DNA of 64,000 nucleotides from Acinetobacter rongchengensis (GCF_003611475.1 NZ_RAXT01000001.1:62001-126000); one strand, 5' to 3'. Shown: positions 16,800 to 27,439, numbered from the stretch's first letter. Translations and numbers: made by a program. The notes: generated by a model from the sequence alone, not told the origin.

Positions 16800-17624
16800 C
16801 TATAAATCTACACCAATAAGTTTTAAAACGTACATTCCCGCTGCAAAAATTGGAGCTGCAGCAAGTAATGAATCAATGCGGTCAAGCACTCCACCATGTC
16901 CTGGTAAAATACGACCTGAGTCTTTAATCCCTGCACGACGTTTAATCATAGATTCAAACAAATCGCCAAGTACCGAGCTGAACACTGTTACAATAGACAG
17001 TACAAGGAAAAGAATATGTTGTGAAAGCGTTAAATGTAAATAAATGGATTGCACGATGATAATAACGATTGCAACCGTAATAATTCCACCGATTAAACCT
17101 TCAATCGATTTATTTGGACTGACATCAGGGGCTAATTTATGTTTACCAAATTTTCGCCCAACAAAATAAGCACCACTATCTGCACCCCAAACCAATAGGA
17201 ACAGGTACATTAACCACCATGGATCTTGTTTCCATACATAGAGTATTGCAGTAATTGCAGCCCCAATAAGGACTAAGCCCACCACATTTAAAGTAACGTT
17301 ATACCAACCATCATATTCAGGGTAGTTTTTAACCCAATAGATGCTGCAACCCCAAGTCAGAATTGAAGCACTCCAAAGAATGAGTGCCAAATCATTAAAA
17401 TATAATGCTAAGCTAGAAAATAATGCGGTTAATACACCAAAACCTGCTGCTTTAATTTTATTCACATGGTCAGATTCTTTTGGCATGAGTTTAAACCACT
17501 CATAACCTGCTGCCCCAGCTGCGATAATCATTAACACTAACATTGGATATTGTGAATGCGTTGCAAACATACAAATCAAAACAACAGCAACCAATATCAA
17601 TGCGGTTATAATCCGCTCTAACAT
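16800..17624 (-). CDS. cdsA: Phosphatidate cytidylyltransferase CdsA
   Basis: 274 aa integral membrane enzyme making CDP-diacylglycerol from phosphatidic acid and CTP, the branch point for all phospholipids. About seven to eight hydrophobic segments are visible. The C-terminal CDP-alcohol signature is complete: SMIKRRAGIKDSG followed by LPGHGGVLDRID (about 225-255). Its start and the uppS stop share a base, indicating coupled translation. Confidence 0.96.
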   Translation of the reverse strand: MLERIITALILVAVVLICMFATHSQYPMLVLMIIAAGAAGYEWFKLMPKESDHVNKIKAAGFGVLTALFSSLALYFNDLALILWSASILTWGCSIYWVKNYPEYDGWYNVTLNVVGLVLIGAAITAILYVWKQDPWWLMYLFLLVWGADSGAYFVGRKFGKHKLAPDVSPNKSIEGLIGGIITVAIVIIIVQSIYLHLTLSQHILFLVLSIVTVFSSVLGDLFESMIKRRAGIKDSGRILPGHGGVLDRIDSLLAAAPIFAAGMYVLKLIGVDL

Positions 17625-18376
17625 TATAAATTCTCTATATACGCTTGTTGAATTTGTTCAGTGGTTTTCCCAAAACGTCGCTCACGCCCAGAAAAAATAT
17701 TGAACGCATATTCTAATTCTTTGACTGTAAATTCTGGCCATAAAGTCTCAGTAAAATACAGTTCTGCATATGCTGCTTGCCACAGCAAGAAATTAGAAAG
17801 TCGATAATCCCCAGCTGTACGAATCAACAAATCTACAGGCGGTAAATCACCCAAACTTATTTGACGTGCAAACAATTCAGTATCAATTTGATTCACATCA
17901 ATTTGTTCATCTTTAACTTGTTGCGCAATTTTACGAGCAGTATCTGCAATATCCCACATACCGCCATAACTGATTGCAATTGTTAAAGTCATGTTACTGA
18001 AATTAGCAGTCCTTTGTTCAGCATGCAACATTAATTCACGCAGTTCGGAAGAAAGCCGACTACGGTCCCCAATAAACCTTAAAGAGATTTCAAACTTTTC
18101 CATACGTGGAATTTGTTCGTGAATTGTCTCTTCTAACAATTTCATTAACAAATCAACCTCAAATTGAGGTCTATTCCAGTTTTCACTTGAAAAAGCAAAT
18201 ACGGTTAAAGCTTGAACGCCCACTTTTCGGCAATATTCTACAATTGGATCTAAGACATTTTTACCTTCACGGTGTCCATCACCTTTCTGTAGTTGCTTTT
18301 TTTTGGCAAAACGGTTGTTGCCATCCATAATGATGGCAACATGTTTTGGAAGATTTTTGTCTTCAGATGTGGTCAT
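17624..18376 (-). CDS. uppS: Undecaprenyl diphosphate synthase
   Basis: 250 aa cis-prenyltransferase producing the C55 lipid carrier for peptidoglycan and surface glycans. The catalytic Asp is Asp18 in IIMDGNNRFAKK, where E. coli has MDGNGRWAKK. TVFAFSSENWNRP and DLLIRTAGDYRLSNFLLWQ are the other two signatures; GDYRLSN replaces the usual GE-RISN. It is likely active despite these conservative changes. It precedes cdsA and follows frr by 8 bases. Confidence 0.96.
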   Translation of the reverse strand: MTTSEDKNLPKHVAIIMDGNNRFAKKKQLQKGDGHREGKNVLDPIVEYCRKVGVQALTVFAFSSENWNRPQFEVDLLMKLLEETIHEQIPRMEKFEISLRFIGDRSRLSSELRELMLHAEQRTANFSNMTLTIAISYGGMWDIADTARKIAQQVKDEQIDVNQIDTELFARQISLGDLPPVDLLIRTAGDYRLSNFLLWQAAYAELYFTETLWPEFTVKELEYAFNIFSGRERRFGKTTEQIQQAYIENL

Positions 18377-18384
18377 TGGAAATC

Positions 18385-18939
18385 TTAGACCTTCATCAAT
18401 TCAGCTTCTTTTGCAGCAAGACGTTTTTCAACTTCAGCAACATATTTATCGGTGATTTTTTGGATTTCATCACCTGCACGGCGCTCATCATCTTCAGAAA
18501 TTTCTTTTTCTTTCAACAATGCTTTGATGTCACCCAAAACATCACGGCGAATATTACGAATCGCAACTTTGGCATTTTCTGCTTCATTACGCGCAACTTT
18601 CTGCATATCACGACGTGTTTCTTCTGTTAATGCTGCCATCGGTACACGAATAGCGTCAGCAGTCACTGGGTTTAAACCCAAATCAGACTCACGAATCGCT
18701 TTATCAATTGCACCCACCATTGAGCGTTCAAATGGCTGTACCAACAATGTACGTGAGTCCTCAACACCAACGTTTGCCACTTGGTTCAACGGAACGTCAG
18801 AACCATAGTAAGGAACCATAACACCGTTTAGGATGGATGGATGCGCACGACCTGTACGAACCTTTGCAAAACCATGTTCCAACGAGTCAAGTGACTTGTT
18901 CATACGGTCTTCAGCATCTTTTTTAAGATCGTTAATCAT
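18385..18939 (-). CDS. frr: Ribosome recycling factor
   Basis: 184 aa, the standard RRF length. It dissociates post-termination ribosomes together with EF-G. The sequence opens with [17 protein letters not shown] and contains the conserved [11 protein letters not shown] region, followed by the long three-helix bundle segments ([19 protein letters not shown]). AGGAAG lies shortly before the ATG. A 123-base gap separates it from pyrH, enough for its own promoter. Confidence 0.97.
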   Translation of the reverse strand: MINDLKKDAEDRMNKSLDSLEHGFAKVRTGRAHPSILNGVMVPYYGSDVPLNQVANVGVEDSRTLLVQPFERSMVGAIDKAIRESDLGLNPVTADAIRVPMAALTEETRRDMQKVARNEAENAKVAIRNIRRDVLGDIKALLKEKEISEDDERRAGDEIQKITDKYVAEVEKRLAAKEAELMKV

Positions 18940-19062
18940 ATGATCTTCCTTACTTATTTATCTAAATGTATTGGGGTTTATACGTATTCCATAAATCAAT
19001 GAAGTACCAATAAACCCGATCTAAAATTGCAGTAGTATAGAGAGCTTTGTGAGTCACGTACA

Positions 19063-19791
19063 TTAGTTTGTAACGTGAGTTCCTTCTTTTTCGCCCATAA
19101 CCACAGAAAGCAATGCGCCAGACTTATTCATATCGAATACTTGTAATGGAACATTGTGATCACGGCATAAGCAAATTGCTGTTAAATCCATTACGCCAAG
19201 CTTCTCATCTAACACTTCATCAAAGCTTAAGAAATCATATTTTACAGCATCATCATATTTACTTGGATCTTTATTATAAACACCATCTACTTTGGTTGCT
19301 TTTAAAATCAAATCCGCTTCAATTTCGATACCACGTAAACATGCTGCAGTATCTGTTGTAAAGAATGGGTTCCCTGTTCCTGCAACAAATACGCATACTT
19401 CACCTTGAGTTAAATGACGAATCGCATCACGGCTAGAATACGACTCAACCACAGCACCAATTGGAAGCGCAGACATCAAACGAGTTTTAATATTACGACG
19501 TACCAATGCATCACGTAATGCCAAACCATTCATCACTGTAGCAAGCATACCCATTTGGTCGCCAGTTACACGGCCAACCAAACCATCTTTTTGCAATTGG
19601 CTACCACGATATAAATTACCACCACCGACAACAATACCCACTTGCACACCCAATCCTACCAAATGCGCAATTGATAACGACATTTGATCTAAGACTTGAG
19701 CATCAATACCCATGTCTTTATTACCAGCAAGCGCTTCACCCGAAAGTTTCAGCAAAATACGTTCATAACGTGGTTTTTTAGAATCTAACAT
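19063..19791 (-). CDS. pyrH: UMP kinase
   Basis: 242 aa hexameric amino-acid-kinase-fold enzyme phosphorylating UMP to [14 protein letters not shown] near the N-terminus, [12 protein letters not shown]-type glycine loop (here [11 protein letters not shown]) and [13 protein letters not shown] (about 140) are all present. I start at ATG 19789-19791 because GGAG lies seven bases upstream; the GTG just before it is less likely. The usual rpsB-tsf partners are absent here; rimO lies upstream instead. Confidence 0.97.
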   Translation of the reverse strand: MLDSKKPRYERILLKLSGEALAGNKDMGIDAQVLDQMSLSIAHLVGLGVQVGIVVGGGNLYRGSQLQKDGLVGRVTGDQMGMLATVMNGLALRDALVRRNIKTRLMSALPIGAVVESYSSRDAIRHLTQGEVCVFVAGTGNPFFTTDTAACLRGIEIEADLILKATKVDGVYNKDPSKYDDAVKYDFLSFDEVLDEKLGVMDLTAICLCRDHNVPLQVFDMNKSGALLSVVMGEKEGTHVTN

Positions 19792-19855
19792 CACAAAACT
19801 CCAATACTTATATCTACAATTTTATTCGTATAAACCTAACTATAATCTGAAATAC

Positions 19856-21199
19856 TTAAACTGATTTGATTTGAATCAATTTTGCATACAGATCGTATTC
19901 ATCTGCATCGGTAATTTCAACTTCTAGTAAATCACCTGCTTTGATCAGTGATTTATCAATATCTTCAACAAAAACATTGCCATCAATTTCAGGCGCATCT
20001 GCATAAGAACGTGCAACCGCTACTGGGAACTCTTCTACAATATCATCCACCAGTACAGTCATGGTTTGACCAATACGTTTTTGCAATTTAGCCGCTGAAA
20101 TCGCCTGCTGCACTTCCATAAAACGTTCATAACGTTGTTGTTTAATATCTTCAGGTACATGATCTGGCAAATTGTTTGCTGTCGCGCCTTCAACTGGTGA
20201 ATAGGTAAAACATCCTACACGATCAAGTTGCGCTTCTTGCAACCAATCTAACAACATTTGAAAATCTTGTTCAGTTTCACCAGGGAAACCTACAACAAAA
20301 GTTGAACGAATGACCAAATCTGGACATTTTTCACGCCACAATTTCAAACGTTCTAAAGTATTTTCACTATGCGCTGGTCGCTTCATCAATTTTAAGATAC
20401 GCGGACTGGCGTGTTGAAAAGGAATATCTAAATATGGCAGGATTTTACCTTGTGCCATAAGATCAATCACGGCATCGACATGCGGATAAGGATAGACATA
20501 ATGTAGACGAACCCAAATACCGAGCTGACCGAGTGCTTCACACATGTCATAAAACTTGGTTTTAACGGGCTGTCCATTCCAAAAATCTAACTTATACTTG
20601 GTATCTAAACCATAAGCTGAAGTATCTTGAGAAATAACCAATACTTCTTTTACACCTGCTTTTTTCAAAGCTTGTGCTTCATTTAAAACCGAACCTACAG
20701 GACGTGAAACCAAATCACCACGCATACTTGGAATGATGCAGAATGTACAACGATGGTTGCAACCTTCTGATATTTTCAAATAAGCATAATGTTTCGGGGT
20801 CAAGCGAATACCCTGTTCAGGAACAAGGTCGATAAAAGGATTGTGCTTTGGTGGTTCTGGAACGTACTGATGTACTGCTTCCATCACTTCTTGATATGCT
20901 GCTGCACCTGTCACTTTTAAGACATTTGGGTGCATTTGACGAATTTTGTCTTCGTCTTTACCCAAACAGCCTGTGACAATCACACGACCATTTGCACTCA
21001 TGGCCTCGCCAATCGCATCTAAAGACTCTTGCACTGCAGATTCAATAAAACCACAGGTATTCACAACAACTAAATCAGCACCATCATAATCTGATGCCAC
21101 ATCATAACCCTCAGTTTTTAACTGAGTTAAAATTCGTTCAGAATCTACCAATGCCTTAGGACAACCTAAAGAAACAAAACCGACTTTGGGGGACTTCAT
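19856..21199 (-). CDS. rimO: Ribosomal protein S12 methylthiotransferase RimO
   Basis: 447 aa radical-SAM enzyme that adds a methylthio group to Asp of ribosomal protein S12. The N-terminal MTTase domain has its three cluster cysteines (GCPKA, VNTCGF, TGCLG). The radical-SAM motif CNHRCTFC is near residue 150, and a TRAM domain covers about 375-445. The ATG at 21197-21199 has GGAG nine bases upstream; the longer GTG start overlaps that site. [11 protein letters not shown] favours RimO over MiaB. Confidence 0.95.
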   Translation of the reverse strand: MKSPKVGFVSLGCPKALVDSERILTQLKTEGYDVASDYDGADLVVVNTCGFIESAVQESLDAIGEAMSANGRVIVTGCLGKDEDKIRQMHPNVLKVTGAAAYQEVMEAVHQYVPEPPKHNPFIDLVPEQGIRLTPKHYAYLKISEGCNHRCTFCIIPSMRGDLVSRPVGSVLNEAQALKKAGVKEVLVISQDTSAYGLDTKYKLDFWNGQPVKTKFYDMCEALGQLGIWVRLHYVYPYPHVDAVIDLMAQGKILPYLDIPFQHASPRILKLMKRPAHSENTLERLKLWREKCPDLVIRSTFVVGFPGETEQDFQMLLDWLQEAQLDRVGCFTYSPVEGATANNLPDHVPEDIKQQRYERFMEVQQAISAAKLQKRIGQTMTVLVDDIVEEFPVAVARSYADAPEIDGNVFVEDIDKSLIKAGDLLEVEITDADEYDLYAKLIQIKSV

Positions 21200-21562
21200 G
21201 AATCTGCGCTCCACTAGAATGCGCGTATTGTATGTCTTTTCTAAGGATAAAAACAGGTTAAAACGATACTCTTTGCACTACGCACCAAAATAATACAAAA
21301 AATTTATCAAATTATTTATATGCACCATTTTAAAACATCAATATGCTAACGTAATCGTTGTAATTCGTTTTAATGACCGATAAAGGGCGATTTCTGCGCA
21401 ATTTTTATCATTCGTGTAAGAAAACTGAGCAAATAACAAAAGTTGGCGTGTATTTTGCTATATATCAACATTATTTATATCTATGAAATTTCCTTGGTAA
21501 GTTGGAAATATTCAGTGAGGTCAGATGCCATTGCGCTATTTTAAGACAGGAACGCTTTGCTA
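21200..21562. other. Divergent promoter region rimO / ntrB
   Basis: About 360 AT-rich bases between the minus-strand rimO and the plus-strand ntrB. Promoters for both must lie here. I see no clear NtrC or sigma-54 site, riboswitch or small gene. Confidence 0.4.
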
Positions 21563-22669
21563 ATGGATCAATACCCAACCATTGATTATAGACTACTTGT
21601 GGATAATTTAACCACAGCAATCCTTTTGGTCGATTGCAATTTAAATGTTTTTTATCTGAATTCATCTTGTGAAGCGCTATTTGATATCAGTTTATTACGT
21701 GCTGCAGGTCAGCCAGTCATGAATTTACTGCATGCACCAAATGACAGCTTTAATACTTTTGAAGCAATGAATAACACGCTTAAAACAGGTCAGGCTTACA
21801 CGCGCCGTGAAGCGATCATTAATGTTAATTTTAAAGACAGCCATGTCGATTACTCTGTCTCTCAACTCAATACGGGCAAGCCTTATCACCCGCTACTTTT
21901 AATTGAGCTTAATCCAATTGATCGCATGTTGAAAATTTCCAAAGAAGAAAATCTAATTCAACAACACCAAGTCGCTCGCCAACTCATTCGTGGTGTAGCA
22001 CATGAAATTAAAAATCCGCTCGGTGGTATCCGTGGAGCAACTCAACTGCTTGCTCGAAGCTTGAATGATCCTCAATATTCTGAATTTACTGACATTATCA
22101 TCAGTGAAGTAGATCGTCTTCGTACTTTAGCAGATACCATGCTCGGCTCTCGCCAGCTACCAAGTTATGAACCTGTAAATGTCCACGAACCTTTGGAACG
22201 TGTACGCTCGCTCATTGTCAATCAAACCAAAAAGAAAATTAAGATTACTCGTGATTATGATCTGTCTTTACCCGACGTAAAAGCTGATCGTGATCAATTG
22301 ATTCAAGTGATGTTGAATATTAGTGTCAATGCCATTCAAGCCATGACAGAAAATAAAGATTTTTTTGTAGAACATCAGCCTGAACTGATTTTGCGTACAC
22401 GTATTCAACGACTTGTAACGATTAATGGCGTACTGAATAAATCTGCCATCCGAATTGATATTGAGGACAATGGTCCTGGTGTTCCAGAAGAAATTTTAGA
22501 ATCTGTCTTCTACCCACTGGTTACTGGTCGTGCAAAAGGCACAGGTTTAGGGCTAAGTATTGCCCAAAATATCATGCATCAACATAACGGAATGATTGAA
22601 TGCCAATCCGTTCCAGAAAAAACAATATTTAGCTTATATTTACCTTGGGAGTCTAACCATGTCGCATAA
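21563..22669 (+). CDS. ntrB: Nitrogen regulation sensor histidine kinase NtrB
   Basis: 368 aa cytoplasmic kinase/phosphatase of NtrC, controlled by PII. An N-terminal PAS domain (about 10-115) is followed by the His box RGVAHEIKNPLGGIRG (His near 150). ATPase motifs are NISVNAIQAM (N box), DIEDNGPGVP (G1) and GRAKGTGLGLSIA (G2). No membrane segment, as expected for NtrB. I use ATG 21563; TTG 21557 is closer to the AGGA site and cannot be excluded. It overlaps ntrC by 11 bases. Confidence 0.95.
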   Translation: MDQYPTIDYRLLVDNLTTAILLVDCNLNVFYLNSSCEALFDISLLRAAGQPVMNLLHAPNDSFNTFEAMNNTLKTGQAYTRREAIINVNFKDSHVDYSVSQLNTGKPYHPLLLIELNPIDRMLKISKEENLIQQHQVARQLIRGVAHEIKNPLGGIRGATQLLARSLNDPQYSEFTDIIISEVDRLRTLADTMLGSRQLPSYEPVNVHEPLERVRSLIVNQTKKKIKITRDYDLSLPDVKADRDQLIQVMLNISVNAIQAMTENKDFFVEHQPELILRTRIQRLVTINGVLNKSAIRIDIEDNGPGVPEEILESVFYPLVTGRAKGTGLGLSIAQNIMHQHNGMIECQSVPEKTIFSLYLPWESNHVA

Positions 22670-24140
22670 TAAAATCTGGGTTATTGATGACGATCGTGCA
22701 ATGCGTTGGGTCTTGGAAAAGACTTTCAAAGAAGAAGGCTTTGATGTGACCAGTTTTGAGGAGGCTCAGTCTGCACTTGATCAGCTTCCAAGCAATGCGC
22801 CTGATGTGATCCTAACCGACATTCGCATGCCAGGGATTGATGGTCTAACCTTCCTAAGTAAGGTAAAAACCAATTATCCAGACTTACCTGTCATCATTAT
22901 GACCGCACATTCAGATTTAGAGTCTGCAGTTTCAAGTTATCAAACGGGTGCTTTTGAATATTTACCCAAACCTTTTGATATTGATGAAGCTTTGGCGCTG
23001 GTGAATCGTGCAATTTTGCATATTAATAAATTACAACAACAAGAATCAGCGAAAGCAGCGCCAATTCAATCAACTGAAATTATTGGTGAATCACCTGCAA
23101 TGCAGGAAGTATTCCGAGCTATTGGTCGTTTATCACAATCTCATATTACTGTGCTGATTAATGGTGAATCTGGTACAGGTAAAGAGCTGGTTGCGCATGC
23201 CTTGCATCGCCACTCACCACGTAGCAGTAAACCTTTTATTGCATTGAATATGGCTGCGATTCCCAAAGACTTAATTGAAACAGAATTGTTCGGCCATGAG
23301 AAAGGTGCGTTTACAGGTGCAAATACGCAACGCCAAGGTCGCTTTGAGCAAGCCAATGGTGGCACACTATTCTTAGATGAAATTGGTGATATGCCATTTG
23401 AAACTCAAACACGTTTACTACGTGTCTTGGCAGATGGTGAGTTCTATCGTGTAGGTGGTCATATTCCTGTACGTGTAGATGTGCGTATTGTAGCAGCTAC
23501 CCATCAAGATTTAGAAAAACTTGTGAATGATGGTCGCTTCCGTGAAGACTTATATCATCGATTGAACGTCATTCGCATCCATATTCCAAAACTGGCACAT
23601 CGCTCTGAAGATATTCCGATGCTCGCACAACATTTCTTGGCACGTGCTGGCAAGGAACTGGGGGTAAGTCCGAAAATTTTACGCCCTGAAACACAAGAAT
23701 ATATTCAGCAACTGCCTTGGCCAGGAAATGTACGCCAACTCGAAAATACTTGTCGTTGGTTAACGGTCATGATCACAGGTCGTGATGTGTATCCTGAAGA
23801 CTTACCTGCTGAGTTGAAGCAAATCCCAATTCAAAAACCAGATGATTTGACACAAATTCAATCAGGTGTTGATCGTATTGCCTTACATCATTGGGATGAA
23901 TTATTAGGTCAATGGGCAATTCAAAAGCTTAAAAATGGCGAAATGAAAATTTTAGACATTGCAACACCAATGTTTGAACGTACATTAATTGTGGCCGCAC
24001 TACAACAAACGCGTGGTCGAAAACGTCATGCTGCTGAATTGTTAGGTTGGGGACGAAATACCCTAACGCGCAAGCTTAAAGAATTAGGTATGGACTCTTC
24101 TGAAGATGATGAAGAGGACGATAAGTCCTTGGTAAGCTAA
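22659..24140 (+). CDS. ntrC: Nitrogen regulation response regulator NtrC
   Basis: 493 aa sigma-54 activator. The receiver domain (1-120) has Asp in ILTDIRMPG. The AAA+ domain has Walker A GESGTGKE, the sigma-54 contact loop GAFTGA, Walker B FLDEIGD and an Arg finger region. The C-terminal Fis-type helix-turn-helix (RKRHAAELLGWGRNTLTRKLKELG) binds enhancers. The tail SEDDEEDDKS is acidic. The start MSHNKIWVIDDDR aligns with NtrC; the longer frame only runs over ntrB. A hairpin terminator follows. Confidence 0.96.
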   Translation: MSHNKIWVIDDDRAMRWVLEKTFKEEGFDVTSFEEAQSALDQLPSNAPDVILTDIRMPGIDGLTFLSKVKTNYPDLPVIIMTAHSDLESAVSSYQTGAFEYLPKPFDIDEALALVNRAILHINKLQQQESAKAAPIQSTEIIGESPAMQEVFRAIGRLSQSHITVLINGESGTGKELVAHALHRHSPRSSKPFIALNMAAIPKDLIETELFGHEKGAFTGANTQRQGRFEQANGGTLFLDEIGDMPFETQTRLLRVLADGEFYRVGGHIPVRVDVRIVAATHQDLEKLVNDGRFREDLYHRLNVIRIHIPKLAHRSEDIPMLAQHFLARAGKELGVSPKILRPETQEYIQQLPWPGNVRQLENTCRWLTVMITGRDVYPEDLPAELKQIPIQKPDDLTQIQSGVDRIALHHWDELLGQWAIQKLKNGEMKILDIATPMFERTLIVAALQQTRGRKRHAAELLGWGRNTLTRKLKELGMDSSEDDEEDDKSLVS

Positions 24141-24663
24141 TACAACTCAGTTAAGTTTAGTATGATTTAATAAGCCATACATTGCGTCTTGCTCTGTATG
24201 GCTTTTGATGATGAATAACTATTTGATAAGCTTATAATCATTCAATCAACATCAAATGGCAATTAGCGCACTCGATTGATCACTTTAGCCACACCATAAA
24301 TTGAGTAATCATTCACATTTTAAACATTAAAATGCACTTTCGACCGTCCACTAATAAAAATTTAAAACATGAATAAATTTCATCTTTGATGCATTACGCC
24401 ACAGCTCAACAAGATTGAGTAAAACTTCATCCATTCCAAACCAATCATTCACTAAATTGTTGTGTTTTTACGCGCTTAAAATTAACTTTGAATTCTCAAA
24501 CAAGCCCCTAGTTTTAATCTTTATCATTTTTACTGATGTATATATGAGTAAAAATCCCAAATAAATGAAAGAAATTCACTCTTTTTGGTCAGGTTTCGCT
24601 AGTCCAAAAGCCCAAGTCGATGTAACATATTGCGTCTTTATAAATTACTGCGATAGGACTTTC
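24141..24663. other. Intergenic region between ntrC and metK
   Basis: Contains the ntrC terminator, then about 450 AT-rich bases with the metK promoter. The metK frame is open back to ATG 24565, but those 33 codons do not resemble MetK. I see no SAM riboswitch, Met box or other named leader. Confidence 0.4.
24172..24208 (+). terminator. Hairpin terminator after ntrC
   Basis: AAGCCATAC (24172-24180) pairs perfectly with GTATGGCTT (24196-24204), followed by a short T-run. The 15-base loop and weak U-tract make it moderate. Confidence 0.6.
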
Positions 24664-25830
24664 ATGCGCGAGTATGCTGTTTTTACTTCGGAATCTGTAA
24701 GCGAAGGTCATCCTGATAAAATGGCGGACCAAATCAGTGACGCTATTTTGGATGCAATCTTAAAAGAAGACCCTTATGCACGGGTTGCTTGTGAAACATT
24801 AGTAAAAACTGGTGCGGTAGTCCTTGCAGGTGAAATCACAACAACAGCCAACATTGACTTTGAAAATGTTGTTCGTCAAACCGTAAATGGTATTGGCTAT
24901 CATCATACTGACCTAGGTTTTGATGGTTCGACGTGTGCTGTAATCAACATGATTGGCAAACAATCTCCTGAAATTGCACAAGGGGTTGATCGTCAAAAGC
25001 CAGAAGATCAAGGTGCAGGTGACCAAGGTTTAATGTTTGGTTATGCAAGCCGTGAAACAGATGTGCTGATGCCAGCACCTATTTCATACGCTCACCGCTT
25101 AATGGAAAAGCAAGCTGAATTACGCCGTAACGGAAGCCTTCCATGGTTACGTCCTGATGCAAAAAGCCAAGTGACTTTTGCTTATGAAAATGGCAAACCT
25201 GTTCGTTTAGATGCTGTCGTGCTTTCAACTCAACATGATTCTGAAATTTCTCAAAACAACTTAAAAGAAGCTGTGATTGAAGAAATCGTTAAAAAGATTA
25301 TTCCTGCTGAAATGTTCCATGCTGGTACAAAGTTTCACATCAACCCAACAGGTTTGTTTGTGATTGGCGGTCCAGTAGGTGATTGTGGTTTAACGGGTCG
25401 TAAAATTATTGTAGATACATACGGTGGTATGGCACGTCATGGCGGTGGTGCTTTCTCTGGTAAAGACCCATCTAAAGTTGACCGTTCTGCTGCTTATGCA
25501 GGTCGTTATGTTGCAAAAAACATTGTAGCGGCTGGCCTTGCCGATAAATGTGAAATCCAAGTGTCTTATGCAATTGGTGTAGCTGAACCAACGTCTATTT
25601 CGATCAATACATTTAATACAGGTAAAGTATCTGATGAATTGATTATTCAATTGGTTCGTGAACACTTTGACCTACGTCCATATGGTATTACCCGTATGCT
25701 CGACCTTATTCAACCGATGTATAAGCAAACTGCTGCTTATGGACATTTTGGTCGTGAAGGTTCTGATCATGCATTTACTTGGGAAAAAACAGATAAAGTT
25801 GAAGCGCTTAAGGCTTCTGCTAATTTGTAA
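24664..25830 (+). CDS. metK: S-adenosylmethionine synthase
   Basis: 388 aa enzyme making SAM from methionine and ATP. The N-terminus [20 protein letters not shown] carries the catalytic His and metal Asp. [12 protein letters not shown] (about 118) and [22 protein letters not shown] (about 260) are the two MetK signatures. The start at 24664 gives the usual length; upstream in-frame codons are not conserved-looking. It is monocistronic, with a strong terminator 25 bases after the stop. Confidence 0.97.
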   Translation: MREYAVFTSESVSEGHPDKMADQISDAILDAILKEDPYARVACETLVKTGAVVLAGEITTTANIDFENVVRQTVNGIGYHHTDLGFDGSTCAVINMIGKQSPEIAQGVDRQKPEDQGAGDQGLMFGYASRETDVLMPAPISYAHRLMEKQAELRRNGSLPWLRPDAKSQVTFAYENGKPVRLDAVVLSTQHDSEISQNNLKEAVIEEIVKKIIPAEMFHAGTKFHINPTGLFVIGGPVGDCGLTGRKIIVDTYGGMARHGGGAFSGKDPSKVDRSAAYAGRYVAKNIVAAGLADKCEIQVSYAIGVAEPTSISINTFNTGKVSDELIIQLVREHFDLRPYGITRMLDLIQPMYKQTAAYGHFGREGSDHAFTWEKTDKVEALKASANL

Positions 25831-25851
25831 TTTTTACAAGTGCTTAGATAT

Positions 25852-25880
25852 AAAAAAACTCGCTTCAGCGAGTTTTTTTA
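25852..25880 (+). terminator. Rho-independent terminator of metK
   Basis: CTCGC/GCGAG stem extended by flanking A-T pairs, with A7 on the left and T7 on the right. Probably bidirectional, also ending the minus-strand gene at 25951. Confidence 0.85.
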
Positions 25881-25950
25881 TGTCTTATTGGGATTGAATT
25901 TAAATGAACCCATCAACGGTATATTTTTTAAACTTTTTCTTTTAAATGGA

Positions 25951-26199
25951 TCAATGGTCGGATTTAGAATCCTGCTGCAACACCTCTAACAATGAAATCT
26001 GAGCTGGTGTTTCAATATGATGATTTTTAATAAAAATGTGCCCCACTTTAAAACTGATCGCAACAACTAAACATGCAAGAATACAGAAAATCCATGCTGC
26101 ATAAGGACTGCGAATATGTTGCGAGCCACATTTTGGGCAGACCTTATCCGTAGAAGCAACAACCTCATCGCAACAAGCGCAGTGATATTGTAAGATCAT
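25951..26199 (-). CDS. Small zinc-ribbon membrane protein
   Basis: 82 aa. The N-terminus has two Cys pairs, CACC (7-10) and CPKC (21-24), spaced like a rubredoxin-type zinc ribbon. A hydrophobic segment (about 34-53) and a short polar tail follow. The likely topology is a cytoplasmic zinc knuckle anchored in the inner membrane. No function is known to me. A good ribosome binding site (AGGAG) precedes the ATG. The upstream region holds an 11-bp inverted repeat that may be an operator. Confidence 0.7.
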   Translation of the reverse strand: MILQYHCACCDEVVASTDKVCPKCGSQHIRSPYAAWIFCILACLVVAISFKVGHIFIKNHHIETPAQISLLEVLQQDSKSDH

Positions 26200-26239
26200 A
26201 TAAATTCTCCTTTCTATAACGCTATTATTGTTTTTCTTT

Positions 26240-26275
26240 GTTACATTATGATTATATCCATTTACATAATGTAAC
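26240..26275. promoter_or_regulatory. Inverted repeat, possible operator
   Basis: GTTACATTATG (26240-26250) and CATAATGTAAC (26265-26275) are perfect 11-bp arms around 14 bases. The right arm also forms a self-contained 13-bp palindrome, TTACATAATGTAA (26262-26274). It lies 40 bases upstream of the zinc-ribbon gene in a divergent region. The binding protein is unknown. Confidence 0.4.
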
Positions 26276-26487
26276 TTTTAAACTCTTTTATTAGTTTACA
26301 TCATCAAAGTATTTAAACAAGCCTTATTTTGAAATGTAACATTAAATCAGAAAAAACGGATATTTAACATAAAGTTAAATTAATCAAAACTTGATCACAG
26401 AAAAATTGATAGATTTCCTATAAATATTTTTTTAAACAAAAATTCACGTTATAATTTATAAAATGTTGAATTGTTGTGGAGTTTGTT

Positions 26488-26700
26488 TTGGTACAGCTTA
26501 TCAAAAAAGGTGGCTTGCGAGAACGCGCTAATCGTAGTCGAAAATACTCTCACTCTGAAAATAATATGACGACTTTAGCCCCACATAAGTATGTAGTCAC
26601 TGATCAGTCTCAGGCTGAGCATTCTCAACTTCAGGAAAAGCCTACTGCTCAAATCAGTTCAGACCGCTTAATGAGTCAAGAAAAGATTAAAACATTTTAA
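26488..26700 (+). CDS. Small hypothetical protein
   Basis: 70 aa from TTG 26488. GGAG at 26478-26481 lies six bases before it, and a TATAAT sits at 26450-26455. The basic N-terminus (LIKKGGLRERANRSRKY) and a Gln/Ser-rich remainder suggest a soluble, perhaps nucleic-acid-binding or disordered protein. No family recognised. A GTG at 26476 would overlap the ribosome binding site. Its last 14 bases overlap the end of the convergent LysE gene. It could be spurious, but signals and codon use look genuine. Confidence 0.5.
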   Translation: MVQLIKKGGLRERANRSRKYSHSENNMTTLAPHKYVVTDQSQAEHSQLQEKPTAQISSDRLMSQEKIKTF

Positions 26701-27316
26701 AAACATCAACCCATAAAAACACAGCAAATGCTAAGAAAAAAGTACCTGAAACAATATCAATATAACTTCCAGATTTTTGATAGAGCCTTTTAATCTTTGG
26801 AATAGACATAATCATCATTAACAAGCTAAACACCAAAAAAGTTTGAATTGGAATAATCACTGCCAATTGTGGTTTTATATTCATGCCCTGCGTAGAACTC
26901 AATGCCAAAGAAAACACACTACTAAAATAAATCACAATTTTAGGGTTAGCGAGATTGGTGAATAATCCCAATAAAAAATAATGCTTAGGCTGTTGTTCAA
27001 TTATGCCATCTAAATTTGTAGTTTGTTTTAAATGCACTATTCCACCTTTCAACATGGCATAGCCCATTTTCGCGAGGAAAAATCCACCGATTAGCATCAA
27101 TAGTTGTTGAATCCATGGCCATTGTTCCAGTAAAACTGTAAAACCCAGCAATGTCAGTGCAACCCATACCACAACACCTACAGAGATCCCTAAAATGATC
27201 TTTAAGGTATTGCTTCGTGTGGTTGAGGCAGCACTTTTTGCGACAAGTAATACGTCTGGTCCAGGGCTGAGTTGAGCAACAAAATGCAGTGCACAGATTG
27301 TCAGTAGCATCGACAT
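26687..27316 (-). CDS. LysE/RhtB-family amino acid exporter
   Basis: 209 aa inner-membrane protein with about six hydrophobic segments. The N-terminal QLSPGPDVLLVAKSAAS is the LysE/RhtB signature, and GGFFLAKMGYAMLKGG follows at the expected position. Members export lysine, threonine, homoserine or related compounds; the substrate cannot be told from sequence. Single gene, convergent with a small plus-strand gene. A downstream ATG (Met3) is an alternative start. Confidence 0.85.
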   Translation of the reverse strand: MSMLLTICALHFVAQLSPGPDVLLVAKSAASTTRSNTLKIILGISVGVVVWVALTLLGFTVLLEQWPWIQQLLMLIGGFFLAKMGYAMLKGGIVHLKQTTNLDGIIEQQPKHYFLLGLFTNLANPKIVIYFSSVFSLALSSTQGMNIKPQLAVIIPIQTFLVFSLLMMIMSIPKIKRLYQKSGSYIDIVSGTFFLAFAVFLWVDVFKMF

Positions 27317-27410
27317 AACTATAACTTACTTATTTCTAGAGACTTGATTATACCTATTGATCAATAACTCAGTGAATCACACAGCAAATTCTTCCAATTT
27401 TATCCAATAA

Positions 27411-27439
27411 AAAAAGCTGAATCTTCTGACTCAGCTTTT
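27411..27439 (-). terminator. Rho-independent terminator of fxsA
   Basis: AAAAGCTGA (27412-27420) and TCAGCTTTT (27431-27439) form a 9-bp stem. The plus-strand A-run on the left gives the U-tract for leftward transcription. Confidence 0.8.

Noticed and set aside
24565-24663. N-terminal extension of MetK
   Set aside because: The 33 upstream codons show no similarity to MetK, and the internal ATG at 24664 gives the normal length.
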